Assembly (NCBI GenBank): GCA_029940235.1
Contig: JAOZRI010000129.1
Span: 1 to 6,798, forward strand
Direction of reading: 5' to 3'
Length of the DNA: 6,798 nt
DNA from: Desulfobacula sp.
GTDB lineage: Bacteria > Desulfobacterota > Desulfobacteria > Desulfobacterales > Desulfobacteraceae
Position 1 is the first letter of the stretch. The number at the start of each line of letters is the position of its first letter. The notes under the pieces were generated by a model, which had not been told where the DNA came from, ran no database searches, and saw only the letters and a list, made by a program, of their open reading frames with translations. A program made the position numbers and the translations under genes. Shown here one piece after another: positions 1-6,084 of this stretch.

Positions 1-28
1 AATCAATTAATGCTAAGATTTTGATAAC

Positions 29-1120
29 ATGGAAAAAGAAAACAGCAAATTGACAAAAGATCAGGTGACTGCTTTAAAATTCAGGTGGGATGCAAAAGAT
101 CCGGAAAGTGGTGAAACTGCTTTCTTTCAAATGATTCAGAAACTTAAAACTGAATGCACAAAAGAAAATTCTAAACGGCCTTTAAACCTTGATTTAAGAG
201 GAATCAGCTTATCTAACCAAGATCTTTCCAATCTTGATATGTCTGGCTATGACCTGTCATGGGCTAATTTTAACCATTCTGATTTAACAAGAGCAAATTT
301 AAGCTATGCTAAATTTCATCAAACAAGCTTTGGTCAGGCAACACTTGATGAATGTGAGTTTATGGGCTCTGATTTAACAAAGGCAGACTTAAATGAATGC
401 AGTGCAAAAAGATGTGGTTTTGGAGGAGCTGATCTCTCCTTTGCAAGCATTATTAATGCAGATTTGACCGATGCAAGCTTTATTAGTTCAACAATGGTCG
501 GTGCGGATTTAAGAGCTTCCAATCTTACAAGTGCAAAACTTTCTGAAATGGATTTGACAGATACAATTTTTACAAGGGCAATACTTGTAAAAGCAGATTT
601 AAAACACAGCAATGTCGCAGGTACAAATTTTGAGCTGGCAGATATGCAGGAATGCCGGCTGCTGGGAATAAAAAATTTCAAAAAAGCCATGTGGATTGGT
701 GCTGATATCAGAGATCTGGATCTAAGGGGTGCTTATCTTGTAAGGCGGTATATTTCAGATGAAAATTATCTGTTTGAATTCCAGGCAAGTTCCCGTATTC
801 ACAGGATTATATATTTGATCTGGAAAGCCACATCTGATTGTGGCAGGAGCCTGTTGCGATGGTTTGGCTGGATAACCGGCCTCACTTTGATTTTTGCTGC
901 GATTTATACCCAGGTGGATATAGATTATGGGGACCATGCCACAATTTTTTCGCCTGTATATTTCAGTTTTATCACATTGACCACAGTGGGCTATGGAGAT
1001 GTTGCCCCGGCATCTTTGATTGCACAGATTTTTGTAACATTACAGGCTATTACAGGATATATGGGGTTAGGTGGACTTTTAAGTATTCTTGGCAATAAAA
1101 TGGCCCGTCGGGCAGAATAA
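29..1120 (+). CDS. Pentapeptide-repeat protein fused to a two-TM potassium channel pore
   Basis: Predicted inner-membrane K+-selective channel of 363 residues with a cytoplasmic pentapeptide-repeat domain. Residues 1-50 are charged and non-repetitive. Residues 54-213 form 32 consecutive pentapeptides with a hydrophobic centre residue every fifth position (L56, L61, L66 and so on to L211; only A126 is weak). After a one-residue slip, about five more follow (F217, W222, I227, L232, L237). An amphipathic linker (about 247-275) leads to TM1 (about 277-294), a pore loop with the filter TTVGYGD (318-324), and TM2 (about 330-355). TVGYGD is the classical K+ filter of the Ion_trans_2 family. The beta-helix is inferred to be a gating or scaffold domain; its ligand is unknown. 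An in-frame stop at 14-16 makes ATG 29 the first possible ATG, but no Shine-Dalgarno is visible before it. The HDOD gene follows 17 bases downstream, suggesting an operon. It is not a Qnr-type protein, because those lack a pore. Confidence 0.93.
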   Translation: MEKENSKLTKDQVTALKFRWDAKDPESGETAFFQMIQKLKTECTKENSKRPLNLDLRGISLSNQDLSNLDMSGYDLSWANFNHSDLTRANLSYAKFHQTSFGQATLDECEFMGSDLTKADLNECSAKRCGFGGADLSFASIINADLTDASFISSTMVGADLRASNLTSAKLSEMDLTDTIFTRAILVKADLKHSNVAGTNFELADMQECRLLGIKNFKKAMWIGADIRDLDLRGAYLVRRYISDENYLFEFQASSRIHRIIYLIWKATSDCGRSLLRWFGWITGLTLIFAAIYTQVDIDYGDHATIFSPVYFSFITLTTVGYGDVAPASLIAQIFVTLQAITGYMGLGGLLSILGNKMARRAE

Positions 1121-1137
1121 ATCAAATCAGGTGATAT

Positions 1138-1998
1138 ATGTTTTCATTTTTTAAGAATAAAATTGATCCAAAGGCAAAATTAAAAGAGATATTAAAGGGT
1201 TATCAATTGCCCTCTTTTCCTGCAGTGATAATGCAGATTTTACAAAAATTAAGAAGTCCTTATTCATCAGCTTCTGATATTGCTCAATCCCTATCACTTG
1301 ACCCTGGACTGTCTGTAAAACTTTTAAGTATTGCAAATTCAGCAGCATTTTCACCAAAAAACAGAGTTGAGAACTTAACCCAGGCCATTGCCCTTGTGGG
1401 GTTGTCCCAGTTAGAATCTCTTGTGCTTGGCGTTGGGGTTGCCAAGGGTATTCCAAATACAACCTGTCAGTGGCATGATCCAGCTCAGTTCTGGCTTACA
1501 TCTGCAAGAAGGGCAATGCTTGCCACGGAACTCTCTTTGATAATCTGTCCTGCAAAAGAGTCAGAATGCTTTACCGCAGCTTTTCTTCAGGATATGGCGC
1601 TACCATTTCTTGCCTGCCACAGAAGTGAAGAGTATGATCCTATTTTTAAAAAATGGCACCTTGAAGGAGGAGACCTGACCAAACTTGAAAGAGAAATCTT
1701 TCAATGGGATCATGCCGAGGTAGCCACATGGATATGCAGTGAATGGGGGCTTCCTGAAAATATTGCCCTTGGTATAAAATATCACCATCAATTAGACGGT
1801 GCTGGTGGTGACCATGAAACTCTTGGACCTGTAAAGCTTGTTTCAATATTAAGGGAGGGTGATTCTAAAGAAGAAAATGGAATAGATGAAATAACAAATC
1901 AGGCGCACCAGCTCTTTTCTATCTCTCAAGAAAAAATGGAGTCCATAATAGCATCAAGTTTTGACAAAGCCAAGGATCTTGCCCGCATGATTGTATGA
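1138..1998 (+). CDS. HDOD domain-containing protein
   Basis: Cytoplasmic protein of 286 residues made almost entirely of one HDOD domain (about 19-215), a degenerate relative of HD phosphohydrolases found in bacterial signalling proteins. Family hallmarks are visible: LPSFPAV (24-30), DPGLSVKLLSIANSAAF (55-71), the LTQAIALVGL helix (80-89), FWLTSARRA (118-126), and HAEVATWICSEWGLP (192-206) ending in a double His (216-217). Where true HD enzymes have the metal-binding His-Asp pair, this protein reads AAFLQDMALPFLA (147-159), so phosphodiesterase activity is unlikely. The tail (220-286) is acidic and helical with no recognised output domain such as GGDEF or EAL. ATG 1138 is preceded by AGGTGA at 1129-1134, which supports this start. 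The 17-base gap to the channel gene suggests co-transcription. The specific role is unknown; HDOD proteins in other bacteria act in signalling, motility or stress control, probably through protein contacts. Confidence 0.92.
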   Translation: MFSFFKNKIDPKAKLKEILKGYQLPSFPAVIMQILQKLRSPYSSASDIAQSLSLDPGLSVKLLSIANSAAFSPKNRVENLTQAIALVGLSQLESLVLGVGVAKGIPNTTCQWHDPAQFWLTSARRAMLATELSLIICPAKESECFTAAFLQDMALPFLACHRSEEYDPIFKKWHLEGGDLTKLEREIFQWDHAEVATWICSEWGLPENIALGIKYHHQLDGAGGDHETLGPVKLVSILREGDSKEENGIDEITNQAHQLFSISQEKMESIIASSFDKAKDLARMIV

Positions 1999-2036
1999 TC
2001 TTTTTTACAGGTTTTTTACAACTTCTTTACCTGCCC

Positions 2037-2068
2037 ATGACACATAAAGCCATTTATCCTTGTATAGT
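2037..2068 (+). promoter_or_regulatory. Weak sigma-70-like promoter candidate before the VWA gene
   Basis: In the 130-base gap 1999-2128, ATGACA (2037-2042, five of six bases of the -35 consensus) precedes TATAGT (2063-2068, five of six bases of the -10 consensus). The spacing is 20 bases, longer than the preferred 16-18, so the call is tentative. Nothing else in the gap is a better candidate. There is no convincing terminator after the HDOD gene, so read-through from upstream is also possible. Confidence 0.2.
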
Positions 2069-2128
2069 CTGTTTAAAGCATTACAAAAATGTGAATGCAG
2101 ATAATTTTTTTAAACAGGGAGATAAATC

Positions 2129-3490
2129 ATGACACAAAGCAAACAACACCACTTTTCAACAGTTATTTCAGCGTTTGCCATGGCAGTTATTTTTTCTTTA
2201 ATTACAGGAACGGCCTGGGCAAAGAGTGAGTACAATAAAGTAATATGCAGGGTGGAAACCGATAGAACTGTCCTTCCGGCAGGAGATTCTCAGACTACTA
2301 TACTCAAGATAACACTTGATGCGCCAGCTGCTCCAATTCATATTAAAAGACCGGCAGTTAATCTCTCTCTGGTTCTGGATCAATCGGGTTCCATGAACGG
2401 AACCAAGATAGAAAAGGCAAAAGCTGCTGCAATTGAAGCATTGACCCGGCTCGGCTTACAGGATATTTTTTCTGTAGTGGTTTATGATACCAATGTTCAC
2501 ACAATTGTTCCAGCTCAAAATGGTGGGAATATACAGCACACTATCAATACCATTCAGCAGATCCGTGCAGGTGGCAGTACAGCACTTTTTGGCGGTGTAA
2601 GCCAGGGTGCGGCAGAGATACGAAAAAATCTTGAAAGTGATTTTGTCCATCGTATTATTCTTCTGTCTGATGGATTGGCAAATGTAGGCCCGAGAATGCC
2701 CGACGATCTTGGAAGGCTTGGTGCAGCTCTGATTAAAGAAAATATTTCTGTGACAACCATAGGTGTTGGAACAGATTATAATGAAGATCTTATGGCACAG
2801 CTTGCCCAGAAAAGTGATGGTAATGTATATTTTGTTGAATCAGGTATTGACCTGCCACGAATTTTTGCAGCAGAACTTGGCGATGTATTAAATGTTGTGG
2901 CCAAAAAAGTGACCATTACCATTACACTGCCTGACAATGTAAAACCTTTGAATATCATTGGGCGGGAAGGCAGAATCAGGGGAAATAAGGTTGAACTTTA
3001 TATGAATCAGCTCTATGGTAACCAGGAAAAATATGCTCTTATTGAAGTTACTGTCCCTGAATCAAAACCAGGATCAAGAATTAAAATTGCCCGGGCTGAT
3101 GTTGTTTATGACAACCCTTTTACACATAGCAGGGAAAAATCTACTGGAGTTTCATATGCCTCTTTCAGCAGCGATCCAAAAAAGGTTGCCAGATCAACCA
3201 ATATTGATGTTGTAAGAGAATATCAATTAAATTTAAATGCCATGGCCCAGGAAAAAGCCATTAAACTGTCTGACAAGGGAAAGAAAAAAGAGGCTGTACA
3301 AGCACTTAAACAATCTGCTGCCAGGCTCAAACAGATAGGCACACTTTATCAGGATAAAGAAATGCTTCAGGAAGCTGATGCCATAGAAACACGTGCTGAC
3401 ACGATTGAAAGCCAGGGCATGAGCAAAAAAAGCCGTAAGATTTTAAGAACCAAATCCTATCAGATGAAAAATCAACAGCTTTCACAATAG
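2129..3490 (+). CDS. Exported von Willebrand factor A (VWA) domain protein
   Basis: Secreted or periplasmic protein of 453 residues. A Sec signal peptide is clear: a hydrophobic core at about 12-27 and an Ala-Trp-Ala cleavage motif at 29-31. A beta-rich lead-in (about 35-75) precedes the VWA domain (about 77-255). All MIDAS metal-site elements are present: DQSGS (D84, S86, S88), T151 in GGSTALFGG, and D181 in LLSDG, so divalent-cation-dependent ligand binding is plausible. A beta-sandwich-like region follows (about 258-345), then a charged helical segment (about 365-430) and a basic tail. This architecture matches bacterial proteins usually named Ca-activated chloride channel-like VWA proteins; the name does not imply channel activity, and no further TM helix is seen. 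AGGGAGA at 2116-2122 gives a strong ribosome site for ATG 2129. The kinase gene starts about 61 bases downstream, suggesting a functional link to envelope sensing. The ligand is unknown. Confidence 0.92.
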   Translation: MTQSKQHHFSTVISAFAMAVIFSLITGTAWAKSEYNKVICRVETDRTVLPAGDSQTTILKITLDAPAAPIHIKRPAVNLSLVLDQSGSMNGTKIEKAKAAAIEALTRLGLQDIFSVVVYDTNVHTIVPAQNGGNIQHTINTIQQIRAGGSTALFGGVSQGAAEIRKNLESDFVHRIILLSDGLANVGPRMPDDLGRLGAALIKENISVTTIGVGTDYNEDLMAQLAQKSDGNVYFVESGIDLPRIFAAELGDVLNVVAKKVTITITLPDNVKPLNIIGREGRIRGNKVELYMNQLYGNQEKYALIEVTVPESKPGSRIKIARADVVYDNPFTHSREKSTGVSYASFSSDPKKVARSTNIDVVREYQLNLNAMAQEKAIKLSDKGKKKEAVQALKQSAARLKQIGTLYQDKEMLQEADAIETRADTIESQGMSKKSRKILRTKSYQMKNQQLSQ

Positions 3491-3503
3491 CTATGGTAAG
3501 GTG

Positions 3504-3536
3504 TGAAAGTCGTTGATAAATTTATAATGACTTTCA
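3504..3536. repeat. Perfect 8-bp inverted repeat enclosing a palindrome, upstream of the kinase
   Basis: TGAAAGTC (3504-3511) is perfectly complemented by GACTTTCA (3529-3536) across a 17-base spacer. In RNA the stem could extend to 11 pairs with two G-U pairs. Inside lies a second palindrome, ATAAATTTAT (3516-3525), centred almost at the same point. No T-run follows, so it is not a standard terminator. It could be a DNA operator, since a perfect TATAAT lies within it, or an mRNA hairpin between the VWA and kinase genes. Confidence 0.6.
3523..3528 (+). promoter_or_regulatory. Perfect TATAAT, candidate -10 box of an internal promoter for the kinase-regulator pair
   Basis: TATAAT at 3523-3528 is an exact sigma-70 -10 hexamer. 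It sits between the arms of the inverted repeat 3504-3536. No good -35 lies 16-18 bases upstream; the best partial match, GTGAAA (3503-3508), is only 14 bases away. Transcription would begin near 3535, giving a leader of about 17 bases to ATG 3552. A weak -35 next to a dyad is what an activator-dependent or repressed promoter would show, but a chance match in AT-rich DNA is possible. Confidence 0.35.
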
Positions 3537-3537
3537 T

Positions 3538-3567
3538 ATGAAAAAACTGATATGGTACAGGGTATGA
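3538..3567 (+). CDS. Possible 9-codon leader ORF overlapping an internal kinase start
   Basis: ATG 3538 opens a reading frame encoding MKKLIWYRV and stopping at TGA 3565-3567. That stop overlaps the second in-frame kinase ATG (3564-3566) as ATGA, the typical arrangement for translational coupling. No Shine-Dalgarno stands directly before ATG 3538. An orphan AAGGTG at 3498-3503 would be brought next to it only if the hairpin 3504-3536 folds. The ORF is short enough to occur by chance, so this is an observation and not a firm gene. Confidence 0.15.
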   Translation: MKKLIWYRV

Positions 3568-5312
3568 AAAGCAGACGTTCAATTATTGTTTTCTGGGCAC
3601 TTTTTCTGGTGCCCACCCTTATTATTGCACTGATTGCCCTGCAACTTCTGTCCCATGAGCAGGAGCGTATCAATCAATCTGCCATCAATGCTCTGTCCCA
3701 AAGAGCCAAGGCAGTTGCACAGACAATTCATATTACCATTGAAACAATCCAGGATAATCTACAACAATCTCTATTGGATATTGATCAAAATAGACTTGAA
3801 ACAACTCTTTTAATATGGGAAGAGACAAATCCCCTTGTACGCAATATTTTTATCCACAGGAATCAAAAGCTTGAATATCCTGTCAAGGGCATGGAATCCA
3901 CTTCAGAGGAACGAAGGTTTATGGAGAGGTATGATGCTCTTTTTTCAGGAAGAGTGAAATTTGATTTTAATAGTGCGCCTGCAAAAGATTTCAGTGTAGG
4001 CTCTGAAAATAAGTTACAACAACTAAAAAAGATTGGAACCTTTTATACTGAAACAGCTAAATATGAGTTAGTTCCAAAAGAACGCAGAGCAGCATCCCGC
4101 AAACAACTTCTCTCCCTTTCACGGGTTGAAAAGAAAAAGGCTGATCGACCATCCCAGGCAATGGGTTTAAATAAACCAGAACAAAAATTAATAAACAGAT
4201 CAGGCTGGATTCCCTGGTTCAGTGAAAACAGGCTGCATCTTCTGGGTTGGGCACAAAGGCAAGAAAAAGGAGCAGTATATGGCATTGAACTTGAGCTAAT
4301 GAGTTTGCTGTCAAGATTAATTGTGGATCTTCCCCAAATATCAGAACAGGGGACAGCACTGGTTATCATGGATGGAAATGGTAATTTTGTGCATCAGTCA
4401 GGAAGAATGATTGCAGATAAAGGAGCAAAACCAGTAAAAATTATATCCATTTCAGATTTACTGCCCCACTGGCGCATTGCAGTTTTTATTGATGATCGAG
4501 GTTTTGGAGCAACAAAGGGTTTTTTGTATGTTTCAATGCTTTTACTGGGTATTTTTATTGTTGCCATAATCTCAGGAGGTGTTCTTTTAACCCGTCTTAC
4601 CCTGAGTAACATGAAGGATGCAAGACAGAAAACTTCTTTTGTATCTTCAGTGTCACATGAGCTTAAAACACCCTTGACCAGTATCAGGATGTATGCTGAA
4701 CTTTTATTGTCAAAAAGAGTAACAAATGAAGATAAAATTCAAACATATCTTTCAACCATAGTCAATGAAAGTGGCCGTTTAACAAGATTAATCAATAATG
4801 TTCTTGATTTTGGCAAACTTGAACAGGGCAGCAAAAAATATCAATTGGAAAACATTGATGTTGACAGGTTTTTAAAACAGATAATTCAAACCCACAGTAT
4901 CAGAATAAAAAGTCAAAATATTGAAATTAAGACCTTGATAGAAAAAGGAGATTACACAATAAAGACAGATAAAGATGCTCTGGAACAGGTGACTTTGAAT
5001 CTGCTGGACAATGCTTTAAAATATGCTGGTCAGGGGAAATTTCTCCTGTTTGTTTTAAAAAAAGAGATTGATTTTGTCATCTTAAAAATTTGTGATGACG
5101 GGCCTGGTATTCCCAAAAAACACCAGGACAGAATTTTTGAAAAATTTTATAGGATTGATAACTCTTTAACTTCACAGCAGCCAGGGTCTGGCCTTGGATT
5201 AAGTATAGCAAAACAGATTATGAATGATCTTAAGGGTGATCTTGTTTTTGAACCTGCAACTCCCAATGGCAGTTGTTTTATAATAAGGATAAAAAACCAT
5301 GGCACAGATTAA
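3552..5312 (+). CDS. Membrane sensor histidine kinase
   Basis: Inner-membrane kinase of 586 residues that should autophosphorylate and pass phosphate to the adjacent regulator. TM1 is at about 11-33, an extracytoplasmic sensor region at about 34-320, and TM2 at about 323-347. HisKA follows with the H-box SVSHELKTPLTS (phospho-acceptor H369). The HATPase_c domain has the N-box NLLDNALKY (483-491), G1 DDGPGI (515-520), F-box FEKFYRID (529-536) and G2 GSGLGLS (545-551). All catalytic elements are intact. Only about ten residues separate TM2 from HisKA, so no HAMP or PAS linker is present. The sensor contains a Lys/Arg-rich stretch (about 153-217), then a conserved-looking WIPWFSENRLHLLGW segment (219-233) and a PAS/Cache-like part (about 265-312); the fold is inferred. 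The start is uncertain: ATG 3552 has no Shine-Dalgarno, and ATG 3564 (M5) is the alternative. The regulator gene overlaps its 3' end by 14 bases. Confidence 0.93.
   Translation: MVQGMKSRRSIIVFWALFLVPTLIIALIALQLLSHEQERINQSAINALSQRAKAVAQTIHITIETIQDNLQQSLLDIDQNRLETTLLIWEETNPLVRNIFIHRNQKLEYPVKGMESTSEERRFMERYDALFSGRVKFDFNSAPAKDFSVGSENKLQQLKKIGTFYTETAKYELVPKERRAASRKQLLSLSRVEKKKADRPSQAMGLNKPEQKLINRSGWIPWFSENRLHLLGWAQRQEKGAVYGIELELMSLLSRLIVDLPQISEQGTALVIMDGNGNFVHQSGRMIADKGAKPVKIISISDLLPHWRIAVFIDDRGFGATKGFLYVSMLLLGIFIVAIISGGVLLTRLTLSNMKDARQKTSFVSSVSHELKTPLTSIRMYAELLLSKRVTNEDKIQTYLSTIVNESGRLTRLINNVLDFGKLEQGSKKYQLENIDVDRFLKQIIQTHSIRIKSQNIEIKTLIEKGDYTIKTDKDALEQVTLNLLDNALKYAGQGKFLLFVLKKEIDFVILKICDDGPGIPKKHQDRIFEKFYRIDNSLTSQQPGSGLGLSIAKQIMNDLKGDLVFEPATPNGSCFIIRIKNHGTD
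5285..5290 (+). promoter_or_regulatory. Ribosome binding site of the response regulator, inside the kinase gene
   Basis: AAGGAT at 5285-5290 lies 8 bases before ATG 5299 and within the last kinase codons. It fixes the regulator start and, with the 14-base overlap, implies coupled translation of the two proteins. Confidence 0.6.
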
Positions 5313-6000
5313 AATTCTTGTGGCTGAAGATGATGCCAATATCAGGATGGGGCTTGTGGATACCCTGGAGAGTGAAAATTATCATGTGGTGGAAGCAGAG
5401 GATGGAGCCAGGGCTTTTGAGTTGTTTAATGATAATCCTTTTGATCTGATTCTCCTTGATATAATGATGCCGGAAAAAAGCGGATATGATGTCTGCCAGG
5501 ATATCAGGGCTGTAAATCAGGATATTCCCATTATCATGCTCACAGCCAAGGGTGAGGAGTTTGATAAAGTACTCGGGCTAAGACTGGGAGCTGATGACTA
5601 TATTACAAAACCATTTGGCATCCATGAACTTCTTGCAAGAATAAGTGCAGTCCTGCGCAGATCACAAAGACAGATACAGTCTGAAGACAAGTCTTTGCAG
5701 AGTAAATTCCAATTTGGAGAATTCGAAGTCAACGTTAGAACCTATAAATTGTCAGGCCAGGGTATGAATATTGATCTTTCAGAAAGAGAGCTCAAGCTTA
5801 TTCAATATTTTCATGAACATCCCAAAGAAGTCCTGAGCCGGGATGATATTTTAAATGCCATATGGGGAATTGATTATTATGGCACGACCAGAACCCTTGA
5901 TCAGCATATTGCCCAGCTTAGAAAAAAAATAGAAACAGATCCTTCCAAACCCTCTGTTATTACTACTGTGCATGGAGTTGGTTATAGATATGAGCAATAA
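5299..6000 (+). CDS. OmpR/PhoB-family response regulator
   Basis: DNA-binding response regulator of 233 residues, the usual length for this family. The receiver domain (about 4-118) has the acidic cluster E10-D11-D12, phospho-acceptor D54 in LLLDIMMP, the switch T82 and the conserved K104-P105, so it should be phosphorylated normally. The C-terminal winged-helix domain (about 137-231) shows LSERELKLIQYF (160-171), the recognition-helix region TRTLDQHIAQLRKKI (197-211) and the wing VHGVGYRYE (224-232). It should be the partner of the overlapping kinase: the ATG lies 14 bases before the kinase stop, with its own ribosome site at 5285-5290. Target genes are not shown by the sequence. The dyad at 3504-3536 is a candidate autoregulatory site, although OmpR-type regulators more often bind direct repeats. 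No clear terminator follows. The name cannot be narrowed to phoB, ompR or another member from sequence alone. Confidence 0.96.
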   Translation: MAQIKILVAEDDANIRMGLVDTLESENYHVVEAEDGARAFELFNDNPFDLILLDIMMPEKSGYDVCQDIRAVNQDIPIIMLTAKGEEFDKVLGLRLGADDYITKPFGIHELLARISAVLRRSQRQIQSEDKSLQSKFQFGEFEVNVRTYKLSGQGMNIDLSERELKLIQYFHEHPKEVLSRDDILNAIWGIDYYGTTRTLDQHIAQLRKKIETDPSKPSVITTVHGVGYRYEQ

Positions 6001-6084
6001 TATGAGACCTTGAGGGACAGGCCAAGACTGCCTTTTACTTACCAGTTTATAAATTATTCACCCATACAGAGAGTTTTGCCGGAA

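Noticed and set aside
334..690. Open frame on the - strand inside the channel gene
   Set aside because: It mirrors the 15-base periodicity of the pentapeptide codons, which suppresses stops on the opposite strand. It shows no domain and has a fully convincing gene opposite.
190..740. Possible quinolone-resistance (Qnr-like) pentapeptide protein
   Set aside because: The repeats are fused in frame to a complete K+ channel pore and are preceded by a charged N-terminus; Qnr proteins are free-standing DNA mimics of about 220 residues.
1578..1620. Catalytic HD phosphohydrolase in the HDOD protein
   Set aside because: The residues at the expected HD position read QDMALPF; the His-Asp metal pair is absent, so it is called HDOD and not an active HD enzyme.
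2001..2033. TTTTTTACA repeated at 2001-2009 and 2012-2020, and CAGGT/ACCTG arms (2008-2012, 2029-2033)
   Set aside because: The repeat is low-complexity, the stem is 5 bp with a 16-base loop, and no T-run follows. It is neither a convincing terminator nor an operator.
4043..4369. Open frame on the - strand inside the kinase gene
   Set aside because: It is a shadow of the kinase coding frame, with no ribosome site or recognisable protein features.
6019..6036. AGGC/GCCT hairpin followed by TTTT after the response regulator
   Set aside because: The stem is only 4 bp with a 7-base loop and four Ts, too weak to call a terminator. No better hairpin was found in 6001-6084 for either converging gene.
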